The notes: generated by a model not told the origin, from the letters alone. Shown: positions 12,332 to 24,206, counted from the stretch's first letter. The stretch: DNA of 64,000 bases from Chamaecrista fasciculata (GCA_003254925.1 QANZ01041992.1:204401-268400); one strand, 5' to 3'. Translations and numbers: made by a program.

Positions 12332-13297
12332 AGTGTTGTCATAACCGAACCGGACAAAGACTCAAACAAGTGTTCGGTTCACGGTCTGATTGGTTAAACC
12401 GGTCAAACCATCGGTCGGACCGGATGACGCAATAAATAATTATTTTTAATATATTAAATATAAACCCTCTATATTTTTTTTGGGGTCTAAGAAATACATT
12501 TAATCTATTAATAAATACATCTTTTTATGCAAATAATATAACTTTTCTCTCCGCCTTCAACTTTAATCTATTCAACTTTAACTATGTTAGTCATATGATG
12601 AATTTTGCATAATCCAAGATGGAGGCTTTGAAATGTTTCTCTCTGCCTTCTACGCCATTACATATATATATATATATATTGCCTTTGAAAGCCAAACGGA
12701 ATGAATACAGTCAATACCCAGAAACAGAATACAGACTCTCAAGTCATAGACAAACCATACTATTTTAACAATTAATTAGGTGCTATGTTTTTTTTTCATC
12801 AGATTACTATTTATTGAAACTTGAAAGTCAAAACTCAAAACTCACCTCTTGCTTCAAAACCGAGACCGAGAAGACAACAGCGGCGGCGGCGGAAGCAGCG
12901 ACGACGGTGGAAGCAGCAGCGACGGCGACCAACAGAGGTGGAGCAGGGGAGGTGTGATGGAGGCTAGGGTTCGACTTTTTGTTTCCAAATCTAAAAAATG
13001 AAAATGAGGCTAGGGAGGAAATCTGGAAATGGACTTCGACACTTTTTGTTTTTAGTACTTTGTTTTTTAATCTTTTTTTTTTAAAACGCAAGGCAGTGAA
13101 TGAGTGAAATGGAAATTAAAAAAAAATGCTGAACTGCCGGTTCTCTAGACGGTCCAGCGGTTGGACCCGAGTTTCCGGTTTTTCGCCGGTTATTTCCGGT
13201 CCAACCTTCATTTCGGTTCTTTGGGTTGAACCCACTCGTTCCTCTCTTCGGCTAGCAGTCGGACCAGGCGGTCCGATCCGGCTTTTACAACATTGGT
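12332..13297. mobile_element. AACCGG-rich non-autonomous DNA element, copy 2
   Basis: The ends are CAGTGTTGTCATAACCG and the complement of GGCTTTTACAACATTG, an imperfect terminal inverted repeat. They are flanked by GTATAT on both sides, a candidate 6-bp target duplication. Both sub-ends are rich in accggtc and ggtccgatccgg phrases. The interior minus strand (13020-12836) reads like an exon: after a proline- and alanine-rich stretch, GAAGCAAGAG is followed by GTGAGT, a good splice donor. No autonomous transposase is present. Confidence 0.6.
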
Positions 13298-13408
13298 ATA
13301 TATGCCGAGTCCAAAGAGGTAGGATGCTTTCTTTTGTTTCTTGTCCATAGCTTTGTTTGTTTTAGTTGGATATCTTACAACTTTTCTCTCTTTAACTAAT
13401 ATGTTTCT

Positions 13409-13782
13409 TGTTAGAAGGTGGGGTCTGATACCACTTTGTTGGAAGGTGATGGGCCCTAACATTATTTTGTTGTGAGAGATAAGTCTATAACAAGACTTTA
13501 CTCTAGAACCATTATTCTAGGAGATACTAGGAAGAGGGATTACATCATATTATATTATCAAATCATTTCCACTCTTACAATACACATCAATCTTGGTTCT
13601 ATTTATACTATCATGTAAAGATCCTTCAACTTAAACTCATTAATACAATAAGTCACACCTAACCAAAGTTTAAAGTACATGACTCTTGATAACATAAATT
13701 TATAAATATTTCAAAAATCTAAAAGACTCGTCGTACATTGTAAAAGGACACTCTATAATATTTAAATTTACTATTTCCAACA
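13409..13782 (-). repeat. TRIM 3' LTR
   Basis: 374 bp starting TGTTAGAAGG and ending TTTCCAACA in plus-strand reading. It differs from the partner LTR by about a dozen substitutions and one 3-base indel. The first 28 bases (13409-13436) are an extra LTR-end/primer-site segment. Confidence 0.85.
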
Positions 13783-13920
13783 TTCCCCCATAAATTTAAA
13801 TATCTCTCAAAATCAATGATGATGACTTCAACAAACTCTTCGTTATGCCTCTTTGTCTCTTATTAATTATTTCATCTTGTTCTTTGCTTCACTCAAGTTC
13901 ATCATTTGACTTGATCAACA

Positions 13921-16068
13921 TGATGGAGATTGTGTCCTAGGACCAATCATTTTATATGTTTGAACATATTATTTGATTAATTTATGGATGATAAATTATG
14001 TCGTTATCATATTATTAGCATGTTTACTGTGATAACAATCCCTGATTAATTATGTGATAATTATTCTAAACTGTCCCTGGTCGATTATTCATGTGGGAAT
14101 GTGAATGAACCAAGACCAGCATGACTTCGGTGTATAGAGATACACGCATGTGATGCTTCACGAGAGTCATGGTGCAATTATGTAATGGGTTACAAGTTGC
14201 TGGACCGACCCGGAGAGTCCTGCATGGGTTTAGTCATGAGCTAGCCTCTCCTGTACACCTGTCACGATGCCCTTAGACCTGAGGTCTTGACTATTCCGGC
14301 GTTGTAGATTTCGAACTTTGGCCTAGTCCAACGTTGCCCGTAACATGGTAGCCATACATGTTAGGTACGGGTTTGGTTGTTTATCGTGCTGAGGAATGTG
14401 GTTGACCAAGAAGGAATTTTGTCCCTCATTAAGTTGAGAGATATTTTACTGGGCCCCTCGATGAGTCTGTCCAAGGAATGTGTGGCCACACAGGGAAATG
14501 GGACTAACTCAAGGAATCGAGAAAGTTATGGTTTGGATTAAGGATGACTTTCCCGTGCCTTATCCATGACCAAAATATCGTGTGACAATAGGGATTATGA
14601 CAAGGTGATACTAAAGTTAAGTCGTTGATGTTAAAGCGATAACTCACGTGTTTTGGGTAGTCGTGATGGCTTGCTAGAGTCTGCTCTCGACTTGTGAGTC
14701 ATAGAAATGGCTTGCTGTCAACTTCACGTGAGGCCTGCTGGGTCACACACGAGCAGGATCAAGATACCATAATGGGACACGAATTAGGGTTTAATTCGTG
14801 AGTCACTTTAGTGACACAATTTAAGACATAGTTGAATGTCTAGGACATGAAGTCTTGTCTTGAATAAGATCTACATTTGTGATATTTAAATTTGTTAGAC
14901 AAGTTTAAATATATTAATTGTTAAATAGTTAATTTGATTAATCTATTTACAATTGAATTCTTGTTTAAAATATTAGGGAATAATAAATTGAATAAGCTTC
15001 CTAAAAGTTAGGGGATTATTGATTTATTAAATTTTTTAATATTGGATAACAAGAGATAGAGGGTGGCGCCTCAATCTTGATTTAATTAATAAAATTGTTT
15101 TGTTAATTTAAATTCCAGATTTGAATTTGAATTCAAGATTCAAATTTGAATTAAGATATTAGGGTAATATTTTAATTCAATTTGTTAAGGATATTAATAA
15201 GATTATGATAACTTCCTAAGAGTTAGGGTTGTTATTTTATTTATTAAATTCCTATAAAATGACTAGGGGATGGTGCATTCTTGGTGGAGTCAAGTGCAAG
15301 ATTTGATCTTGCATTTTGAATCTCAAGAATGCATTTTGAATTTTAAATAAGATATTAATGTAATATTTTAATTAAGAATTCAAATCCTCATGACTCATTC
15401 CGACCAATGGGAATTGAGCATTCAAGATTTAGTTTCAAGATATGATCTTGAAATTTAAATCAAGATTTGTAATTCCCTAAATATAAAATTAACAAAATTA
15501 TTATATTTAACATTTTAGGGATTCCCTAATTAGATTTGGGAATTCCCTAATTTTAGGAATGAGAAAATATATATATATATAAATTACACACCAAAGTCGA
15601 CTTGACCTATGTATGTGAGAGAAAAGTCGCATAGCCTAGAGAGAGTGAGAAACTCGACCTTCCTAGAGAGAGAAAGTGAGACTCGACTAAACCCTAAATA
15701 GTTTAGGGCTTGTGTGTGATCAAAAAACTTGTTCTTGACTTGTGCGCCACTTGCTCTTGAGTTTTCAAGAAGTGTTCTTGAAAATTCAAGATTTGTAGAT
15801 TGGGTTCCCGCATTCTCTTGGAGAAGAGATTGGAGGTTAGCACCTGGGTATCTACCAAACTGTTCGTGTGGATCACCGGCAGAGGAAGAACACGAGTTCG
15901 TGGGCTTCTTGGATTCGCGACTTTTAAAGCTACCGTCTGATTAGGTATACATCTTCCCTTTTCTAGTATAAACACATTTAGTGGATCCTGGAAGGAAATT
16001 ATAGGGTTATGCAAAAAAAAATTTAAATTTTACCTTTTCCGCTGCGCTCGCTCTATAATTTCCCAACA
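13921..16068 (+). mobile_element. solo LTR (2.1 kb) inserted in the TRIM
   Basis: Begins TGATGGAGATTGTG and ends TTTCCCAACA, i.e. TG...CA. It is flanked by the perfect 5-bp target duplication CAACA (13916-13920 and 16069-16073). There are no internal domains. A second copy at 43491-45678 in opposite orientation is followed by a primer site. That confirms it is an LTR and fixes its sense. It lies in the TRIM internal region and therefore postdates it. Open frames inside are spurious. Confidence 0.88.
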
Positions 16069-16621
16069 CAACATATGCCCTTAATGCTTCAATCTCTTCC
16101 TTCATGCACTCTAACTTATATTTAGCATCACGTTTCTCCTTCACTAGATCTTTGATACTTCATACGCTTCCTTAACATCACATTTCTCTTTTCATATTCA
16201 TATGATATGCGGGACAAATTCAACTTTTCTAGTATCTCCATTACAATTGGTTCAAATTGCACACTCAGGACAAAAACATATCATTCTCCACTTTGGCTAT
16301 TGCAATCACTTCGGGGCATTCCCCTTTTCACAACACCTTGAAGACTTCACACGTCTTCTTTTCATTTAGAGTCCACACGATTCTCTCTCTGTGGAAGACT
16401 TCCTCTTGTCTTCCTTCTCTAGTGGAGTTCTCACAACTCACACCCTCTCAACAGGTCCACAAACCTGGAGATCACAATATCTTCTTCAACGGATTCTTCA
16501 AATCCGAACAACACGTGCAAATAGCCAAATTGTCTTCTTTTCACCAAGTGGCTTTTCTGATTTCTCACAACACTCTTTTCTCAACTCTAATATGAATCTA
16601 ACCAACGCTCTGATACCACTT

Positions 16622-16992
16622 TGTTAGAAGGTGGGGTCTGATACCACTTTGTTGGAAGGTGATGGGCCCTAATATTATTTTGTTGTGAGAGATAAGTCTA
16701 TAACAAGACTTTACTCTAGAACCATTATTCTAGGAGATACTAGGAAGAGGGAAAACATCATATTATATTATCAAATCATTTCCACTCTTACAATACACAT
16801 CAATCTTGGTTCTAGTTATACTATCATGTAAAGATCCTTCAACTTAAACTCATTAATACAATAAGTCACACTTAACCAAAGTTTAAAGTACATGACTCTT
16901 GATAACATAAACTTATAAATATTTCACAAATCTAAAAGACTCGTACATTATAAAAGGACACTCTATAATATTTAAATTTATTATTTCCAACA
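16622..16992 (-). repeat. TRIM 5' LTR
   Basis: 371 bp, partner of 13409-13782. It carries the same 28-base extra segment at 16622-16649 and abuts the tRNA-Met primer site at 16607-16618. Confidence 0.85.
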
Positions 16993-17162
16993 AAATTAAT
17001 TAAAAATATTTGTTTTATAAAAAAACTTTATAGAATTTAAGCTTGAAAAGTGTCTTATGCGATCAACTAGTGTATGAATAGTATGACGCTAGTTGCTAGT
17101 TTGTCTTTAATTTGAGATATAAGATCTTCCAAGATAATCAAATGTGATAGTAAAATGTTTTC

Positions 17163-17700
17163 ATGGTATCCCATAACTTTAAACTAGAAGGATTTTGTGA
17201 TGCAAATCGGGCTCCATGCTATGATACTAGAAGATCTCTCACTGGGTATTGCATCTTTTTGGGTGATTGCTTGGTGAGTTGGAAGACTAAAAAGCAAGTC
17301 ACGGTGTCTAGGAGTACCGCAGAGGCAGAGTACAGAAGTTTGTCCACCACAGTATGTGAATTGATGTGGATTTCTTATATTCTTAAGGATTTGCAAATTC
17401 TCTGCTCTTTTCCTGTTACCTTATGGTGTGACAACCAAGCATCTCTTCCTATAGTGGCCAACCTTGTCTTTCACAAACGGACTAAGCATTTAGACATTGA
17501 CTGTCATTTAGTGAGGGAATTATACAATAAAGGCTTTGTTCATCCTAGATACATATCCTCAGACTCTCAAGTAGCTGGCTTATTTACTAAGTCACTGGTG
17601 GCTTCTCGTTTTGGTGCTCTTACATCTAAGTTGAATTTGGTCGATCTCCACCAACCTCCAACTTGAGGAGGGATGTAGAAAAATATATATAGTAATAGAT
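17163..17700 (+). pseudogene. Copia RNase H / pol C-terminal relic
   Basis: The 167-codon frame is the end of a Copia polyprotein. It has GFCDAN...TRRSLTGYCIFLG, SRSTAEAEYRSL, the catalytic-type WCDNQAS, and FHKRTKHLDIDCHLVRE, ending before a purine tract (ttgaggaggga) at about 17663. The segment upstream of RNase H, including RT and integrase, is absent. The tract should precede a 3' LTR beginning near TGTAGAAAAATAT (about 17675), but no paired LTR is visible. A truncated, dead copy. Confidence 0.8.
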
Positions 17701-18097
17701 GGCTTTGACATTTTTACCCTTCTATTTTATTTTCCCATTCTAATTGTATATATGTCATCTTTGAGTAAATGAATGTGATGGAGGCATTTTACCCTAATTT
17801 GGTCCCTGCGCATGCTGCCCCTTGAAGTTTTTCATTAACTTCTGAATAATGTTAAGGTAATTTAATGAACAAATTATAGAGACCTTCAATGATATTTTTC
17901 AACATCTATAGACTATAGAGAGATTGTACTTCAATTTCGTGTATCAAATGACCTTGGCTCTTTATTAAATTGAAGGACTTTAAATTTATTATTTTTCTAT
18001 CTTGAAGGAGCTTAATTTGAAAATCAAATGTGAAAGATGACAAAGATGATTAAGAAGAGAGGAACAAAGGAACAAACAAAATAGTCCTTAACACTAA
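17701..18097. other. intergenic DNA, probably degenerate Copia 3' LTR
   Basis: Follows the Copia purine tract and may include a decayed 3' LTR. Its end is not resolvable. No gene seen. Confidence 0.35.
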
Positions 18098-19265
18098 GGG
18101 GGCGTTTGGTACTCGCATTGGAAAAATAGTCCCAGGATTAGGAGCTTTGGCATAGACTAATCTTGCGTTTGGTACGCGGATTAAAAAATTAGTCCTGTGA
18201 ATATTGTATTCCTAGGAGTAGCATAATTTCTTAAAATAGTTATTTTTTAATCCCACCCTAGGGGGTGGGATTATTTTGGTCTAATCCCATGGGATGAGAT
18301 TATTTTAGTCCACCTAAAATGACTAATTTACCCTCATTAAACTTAGCTAATTAAATTTTGTTCTACAAATTTTTTCAATCTCTCATCTAATTTTATTCTC
18401 TTTGTCAAACCTAACTAATTAAGTTTTATTTTGACAATTATAGTTATATATTGAGCGATGATTTTTTTAGACTATTTTTTAATTTTAAGAATTATGCCAT
18501 TATGTTTTCAAATCATATTTTCTTGATAAATCATCAATAATGTAAAAACAAAGAACATTTTATCAAAGGGTAAATTACACTTTGGTACCCTGTGGTTTGA
18601 CCTTATTTCACTTTGGTACTCTGTGGTATTCTCCATTAACACTTTGGTACCCTTTGGAGCTATTTTATAATTTTAACCATAAAATTTTTTGCAAAAATTA
18701 CATATTGGCCCCAAAAAAATTTCAAAAAATTACAAATAGGTCCCTGGATACATATTATCTAGGGACTAAAATGAAAATTTTTTAAAAAAAGTTGGGGTCA
18801 ATATGTAATTTTTGCAAAACTTGTTATGGTTAAAATTACAAAATAATCCCAAAGGGTACAAAGTGTTAATGGAGAATACCACAGGGTACCAAAGTGTCAG
18901 GTTTCAGACCACAAGGTACCAAAGTAAAATATGGTCAAACCACAGGGTACCAAAGTGTAATTTACCCATTATTTCAAAGTATTCTTATTAATTGTTTTGG
19001 AGAATTTTTATATTTGATAAGTTATTATTTGAGAATAAAAAGTCAAGGGCATAATTCGAAAAATATCAAATATTCCCAAGATTATCAAAGTTGAACCAAA
19101 CATAAGATTGTAATATTCATAGGAATATTGCAAAATAATCCCATGACTATTTTAACTCATCCAAACAAATATTTTTATATTCATGGGAATCATATTCTTA
19201 GGAATTACATTTCCGGGAATTATATTCCCGGGAATGAAAAAATAATTCGTGTACGAGACGCCTCC
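18098..19265. mobile_element. PIF/Harbinger-like MITE with nested foldback
   Basis: The terminal inverted repeat GGGGGCGTTTGGTAC (left) pairs with the complement of GTACGAGACGCCTCC (right). It is flanked by TAA on both sides (18095-18097, 19266-19268), the TWA target duplication typical of PIF/Harbinger. The interior is non-coding and contains the foldback repeat 18568-18967. Confidence 0.7.
18568..18967. repeat. 'gggtaaattac' foldback repeat, copy 2
   Basis: A long inverted repeat: gggtaaattacactttggta at the left is complementary to the right end taccaaagtgtaatttaccc. The arms are about 180 bp and carry ccctgtggtt and ctccattaacactttgg. It is nested in the MITE 18098-19265. Confidence 0.85.
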
Positions 19266-19605
19266 TAAAGGTTCATAATTCATAAAGAGTTGTTCATACA
19301 AAAGTTGCTTCATATACACAAAATAGTCCCAAAATTTTCATAATACTAGACAAAATAGTCCTTTAATTTGCATAAGAGTATACAAAATAGTCCTTAACTA
19401 GTGGAAATTCATACACAAGTTGCTCCCAATACACAAAATAGTCCCTAAATTTTCATAATACTAAACAAAGTAGCCCTTAATTACTCCTGTAGACATCCTA
19501 CGGTGGTGATTGATCTTGGCAACGAACGATAGTGTTGGATTATAGGGAAGCAACGGTGGTGATCAAGCCTCATTCTTTTGGGTAAAGGGTGTGCAAAATG
19601 GCTCA
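19266..19605. repeat. two degenerate tandem units
   Basis: 19272-19370 and 19405-19483 share acaaaatagtccc, aaattttcataatacta and aaagttgc/caagttgc phrases, a diverged tandem pair. The remaining sequence to 19605 is unassigned. Confidence 0.5.
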
Positions 19606-21183
19606 GGGCTGTTTGGGAGTCTGAGAATCTTAATCTCATTTCATTCAATCATCATCTTATCTTAGAATTGGATGAACAGTAATGGTTTGGTGTTTTTTGG
19701 AACATCCATCTCATCTCATTTCATTTCATCCACATCATCATCTCATTCATAACATCATCTCATTTTCTCTTACAACTACTAATCTATCCCTACTTATACA
19801 CCTATAATTACCTATACTTTAATACAAATATAAAAAAATATTAAACAAAATAGTAATTTTACATACCCTCATTTATTACACTTATAATTTTCTCTCTCCC
19901 TCTATCATTTCTCATCATTTTTTTTTTNCAATTAGTTTCATTTTCGTCCTCAGACTATTTTTTGTTCTATATTCGTGTCCAAAATTCTTCGATGATTGTA
20001 CACACTAGATAATAGAAAATAATTTTTTTGTTGGAAAAAGACACAAGTTTCCACGTGTATTATTTTTTTGGTTCGAATCATGGGTAGCTAGAAAATTGTA
20101 ATGTTTTATTTTTTTTTGTCCCAATGTTCTTCTATATGTTTGACTAAAATATATAATTGAATCCAAATTTTTTTAGGTATAATCTTTTTCTAGTCCTGTT
20201 GTTACATTTTCTTAAAAAAACAGAATAAAAAATTGTGTAGTGTTGTTTTTTTTGTCCCAATGTTCTTTTATTTGCTTTATTAAAATATATAATTGAATTC
20301 AAAATATATTTTGTTAAGATACAATCTTCTTCTAAACCCGTTATAACATATTTGAAAAAAAAAAGTGAAAAAAATGGAAAAGTTTTATATTCACATTTAT
20401 TGGCAGTCTAGTCTTCAAACTATGTGATAAGTTCATTTTGGTCATCAAAATATTTGTTATATTTTTTAGTTTGAACGTCAATTCAATCCCTCTTTTTTCA
20501 TAAATATATCTGACGAAGTTTTTTGAAAAAATTGAAAAGAGTTAAAACTATTTCTCATTCTGTTTTGTTTATCAAACTATGAAACTATTTCCATGTTATT
20601 TGCATTCTGGTCCCCAAACTATTGTTTGTTACTTTTTTGTCATTGAATTTCATGAATAAACCCGATTATTGATGGTTGCGATTTTCTATGGGCCCTGAGT
20701 TATAATTTACACATCTTAAGGACTGATTATTGGATCAATACAAATTTATGGACCAAATTGTATTCTTAAAATAATTTTATTGTTATTTTCATTTTGGTCC
20801 ATCATCTCATCCAATGAGATGGACTCTAAACCCTTCATCCAAAAATATTTCATCCTCACGCTTTCCAATGTCATCTCATCTCAATTTCATTCCAATCAAA
20901 CCACACCCAAACACCTATCATCTCATCTCATTATCTCCATCTCATCTCATTATTTCCTACCATTTCTACCCCTATACAAATTAAAAAAAATCTATAAACC
21001 TATTTCAACCAACCACAATCATTACATACCCTTTTATATAATTTCACACCCTATTTAACATTATTTTCTCTCAAATCATCCAAACACCAATCCATCATTT
21101 TCATCTCATCTCATCTCATCATCATCTCATCTCATCCACTTGGATGAGATTGGATGACATTTTGGAATTCCCAAACAAGCTTT
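19606..21183. mobile_element. CATCT-rich non-autonomous element
   Basis: The ends gggctgtttgggag and ttcccaaacaagctt form a short terminal inverted repeat. Both subterminal zones are dense in catctcat repeats (19640-19770 and 20800-21155, the right one partly inverted as tggatgagat). The middle is AT-rich and non-coding. No target duplication was established. Confidence 0.5.
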
Positions 21184-21539
21184 AGTAAATAATATTTAAT
21201 TCACATGTGCAAATAACGGTCCACGTCAACTATTCCGTTAATGAGGGATGATGGCAACTAATCAAGAGACTAAAGAGCCTAAATTTTATATCTTTTAGGG
21301 ACTAATGTGTCTATAATTTCGATTTTTTAAGGACTAAGTTTTTGATTTAGTGATTTTTTAAGAATTGAGTTGTTAGTTTACTCTTCTTTCTTTTTTTAAC
21401 CTTTTGGTTCTAATAATTAAATATGAATCTCGTTTTAAATTTGAATATAATGAATCTGAAGCTACAATTTACTTTTCATGACTCATTTCTCTACAATTTT
21501 AATAATGCTCTCATACTCTCATTGCAAAAAGTTATTGGC

Positions 21540-21985
21540 GAATTAAGCAGGATGCTAGGTAATTTTTTCTTTCCTTATCTTTCTAAAGAAGGAAGAAACC
21601 TGGTAAAAAAGCCTAGTAGATCCTACTGCTGGAGATAAATTCTCAGTGGATACTTGGAAGTGGTAATTTTCTTACTATTGGGCAGGTCCTTAATAGAAGA
21701 TGCAGTGAAAATCCTGTATATATGAAAGTTCAAGAATATATATTTGGATTATCAGACAGGAACATGGCAGAAATCTAAATTACAACAAATCCTTACACAA
21801 GAGGATTATCTTGTCTTGAGTTAATAAAAGTACCATTTTCAATTTATGGGGCACCAGATGTGCTTAATTGGCATGAATCAAATGGAGGAGGAGTATATAC
21901 CGTTAAAGAAGGCTACCATTTCCTTTTGAAAGATAAGACTTTAAGAAATGAGAGTCTTATCAAATGGATAAAGCTGTGAAAATTC
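21540..21985 (+). pseudogene. LINE reverse-transcriptase 3' relic
   Basis: Conceptual translation with stops and frameshifts gives phrases typical of the C-terminal part of plant non-LTR pol: SYCWR...ILSG, then NRRCSENPVYMK, and DVLNWHESNGGGVYTVKEGYHFLL. The last matches the zinc-binding RT (zf-RVT) region pattern D.L.W....G.Y.VK.GY. Dead and truncated at both ends. Confidence 0.65.
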
Positions 21986-22427
21986 CCAACTCTACCATTT
22001 ATCAATTTTTTTTTAATCATTGTTAAATGTTAAGTGTCAAATGCATAAGTTGTCTCAAGTCTAATACGTGGCCTTAAAGCAGATGATTTGGGAACATCAA
22101 CACAATCAACACAATAGGGTCTATGTGGTTGGTATATCTCTACTACTTTAATGTATTATGTTTCTTTTTATTCAAAAAAAGGAATTATAATTGGAAGCAT
22201 AAATGAAAAACGAAGAAAAGATTAATTTATAGTTTTAAATTTTAATTAGGATTAGGATTAGAATTTTAAAAATACTTGGATTTTATGAAATAAAATTTAA
22301 AATATAAGATTAATATGATAAGGTTAAAAAAAATATTATTAATATTTCAAACCATCCTAAGTTTATGTTTAAAAGTTTATTGAGTTTTGTTTCTATTTCT
22401 AACCAAATAATTTCTTTTGGGCAAAAG

Positions 22428-23245
22428 CAACCTTTTGGTCCTCAAATTTTATATTAACTATCAATTTTGTCCTCATTTTTTTTGGTCAATTTCGTCTCCG
22501 ATGTTTCACATTTTAGTCAATTTTATCTTTAGACCAACTTCTTTCAAGAAATTAACGATAGACTTCATCTCATTTTTCAATCTGAGTTAGGATTTAAGTA
22601 TTTTTTACTATCAATTTTATATTATATATTAATCACATAGAATTTGTCATTATTATTTAGCTAAAATAAGAGCAGAGGATAAAATTTGTTGGGCTTTTTC
22701 ATTCATCAAAGTTGATATGCAAATCAATTTTGATTGAAAAATCAAATTGATTGGAAATTGAAAGAGGTGATGAATATGCATTGAATTGCAAGATTGAGGA
22801 GATTGAGTGAATTGCTTATAAATAGAGGTAATTCCTTGGAGAGTGTAGTGTGTGCATCACCATGAGGTAGTTTTTGAGAGAATGGTGAAGTCGCGTAAAT
22901 GGGAGAAGGCTTTCACCTTTTGGGGAGAGTTTGTAATTTTTCGATAAAAAAATTATGTATTGAGCAGAGTTTGTAATTTTGCCCGTACAAAAAATTACAA
23001 ATAGTGAAGTTGTCCCAACGGAACCGTGAAATAGATCTTGAAACACCGAACCGCGTTAAAGTTCTTGTGTGTGATTTTTCCTATCCATCTTCCCTTTATT
23101 TAATGGTGGGTGTCAAGGCCTTACAAAATTGACCAAAATATAAAATATTAGAGACGAAATTGACCACAAAAAAGGAACATGGACAAAATTACCAATTGGT
23201 GTAAAGTTGGGAGACTAAAAAGATGCTTTTGCAATTCTTTTAAAG
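22428..23245. repeat. foldback repeat carrying a solo LTR
   Basis: Left arm aaaagcaaccttttggtcct...ggtcaatttcgtctc and right arm gagacgaaattgacc...gagactaaaaagatgctttt are inverted over roughly 110 bp. The LTR 22687-23125 interrupts the centre. Confidence 0.7.
22687..23125 (+). mobile_element. solo LTR, 439 bp
   Basis: Starts TGTTGGGCTT and ends GGCCTTACA, flanked by the perfect 5-bp duplication AAATT (22682-22686, 23126-23130). A promoter-like TTATAAATAGAGG lies at about 22816. The orientation is taken from that TATA box. No internal region. Confidence 0.82.
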
Positions 23246-23938
23246 ATTTAAAGGAGTAATTTTATAATTTTTACTAATTTAACAAATATGTAGTAAGAGA
23301 AGCCAGCACCACTTCCATCTCCAAATTGAACTCAGACAGACATAGCTCGCTTCAAGTTGTTAAAATCAAGCGTTTAAATAAATTGAAAATGGGGTTATAA
23401 AATCGAATCGTAAATTATAAGTTAATTAAGTATAGATATTACATATTTTTTAGACCTCAATTAATTTAATTTTGAATGTAACAAATATACTCATTTTATT
23501 TTTTTATTTGTCATTATATATATACATATAAATAAGGTAATAAAAGTATAAAAAGTATTTATAAACATAAAATCATTCAAAGTTTTTCATATTTTAACAA
23601 AATATCTCATAAATCATTAAATATATATATATATATATTTGGCCGAACATTAAAAATATTTACTTTCAAATAACTCTCATAAAATATATTACCTTATTAT
23701 AGTGGTATTTAATTTTTGTTTACTTCCTGTCAAAAAATATGTAAATCCTTTGAACAAAATTGTAAAATCGTAAAATTAATGAAATGTAAAATCATAACAT
23801 TGTATATATAAAATTTAGAATTAAGTGAAATTTTAATAAATCTAAATTTTACATAAAATTAAAATTAATTTATCTAAATAAAACCATAAAGACATAAACT
23901 TGCCAAATTTTAATGTTTATATCAAGATTTTAAGAATA
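23246..23938. other. AT-rich intergenic DNA upstream of NAA15
   Basis: Very AT-rich, with a (TA)n run near 23620-23638. No gene or element is recognised. Confidence 0.55.
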
Positions 23939-23948
23939 ATATAGCCAC

Positions 23949-24194
23949 GAGTAAACTACTAAATTGGTCCCTGGATTATTGACTTATTGACAGATTGGTC
24001 CTCGAATTTAGGAAATTGACAAATAGATCCCCGAATTTTTCTAACATTTGTCAAATAGGTCCTTATGTGCATGTTATTCGGGGACCTATTTGACTAACAT
24101 TAGAAAAATTCGGGGACCTATTTGTTAATTTCCTAAATTCAGGGAGCAATCTGTCAGCGAGCCAATAATCCAGGACCAATTTGGTAGTTTACTC
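23949..24194. mobile_element. MULE-like foldback MITE in the NAA15 promoter
   Basis: A near-complete 246-bp palindrome: the left end GAGTAAACTAC pairs with the right end GTAGTTTACTC, and the arms match over about 110 bp. It is flanked by the perfect 10-bp direct repeat ATATAGCCAC (23939-23948, 24195-24204), a length typical of Mutator-like transposition. The arms are homologous to the ends of the large element at 42156-46640. It ends about 250 bp before the NAA15 start codon. Confidence 0.88.
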
Positions 24195-24206
24195 ATATAG
24201 CCACAG

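Larger units (their letters stand above)
13409..16992 (-). mobile_element. TRIM-like non-autonomous LTR retrotransposon (nested)
   Basis: Two LTRs (13409-13782 and 16622-16992) enclose 2.8 kb, of which 2.15 kb is a later insertion (13921-16068). The element's own internal part is therefore only about 0.69 kb, with no pol domain. Orientation is minus. A primer site TGGTATCAGAGC, complementary to initiator tRNA-Met, is at 16618-16607 beside the right (5') LTR. A purine tract TATGGGGGAA is beside the left (3') LTR at about 13783-13792. No matching target duplication was found (flanks tttct and aaatt), so the outer ends may have recombined or drifted. Confidence 0.8.

Noticed and set aside
12828..13091. 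87-codon Ala/Ser/Val-rich minus-strand frame
   Set aside because: Low-complexity translation of a GCC-type repeat tract in a DNA element. At most a captured exon piece, reported as such in the findings.
16607..16650. tRNA-Met-like sequence considered as a tRNA gene
   Set aside because: Only the 12-13 base primer-site complement is present, adjacent to and within the LTR.
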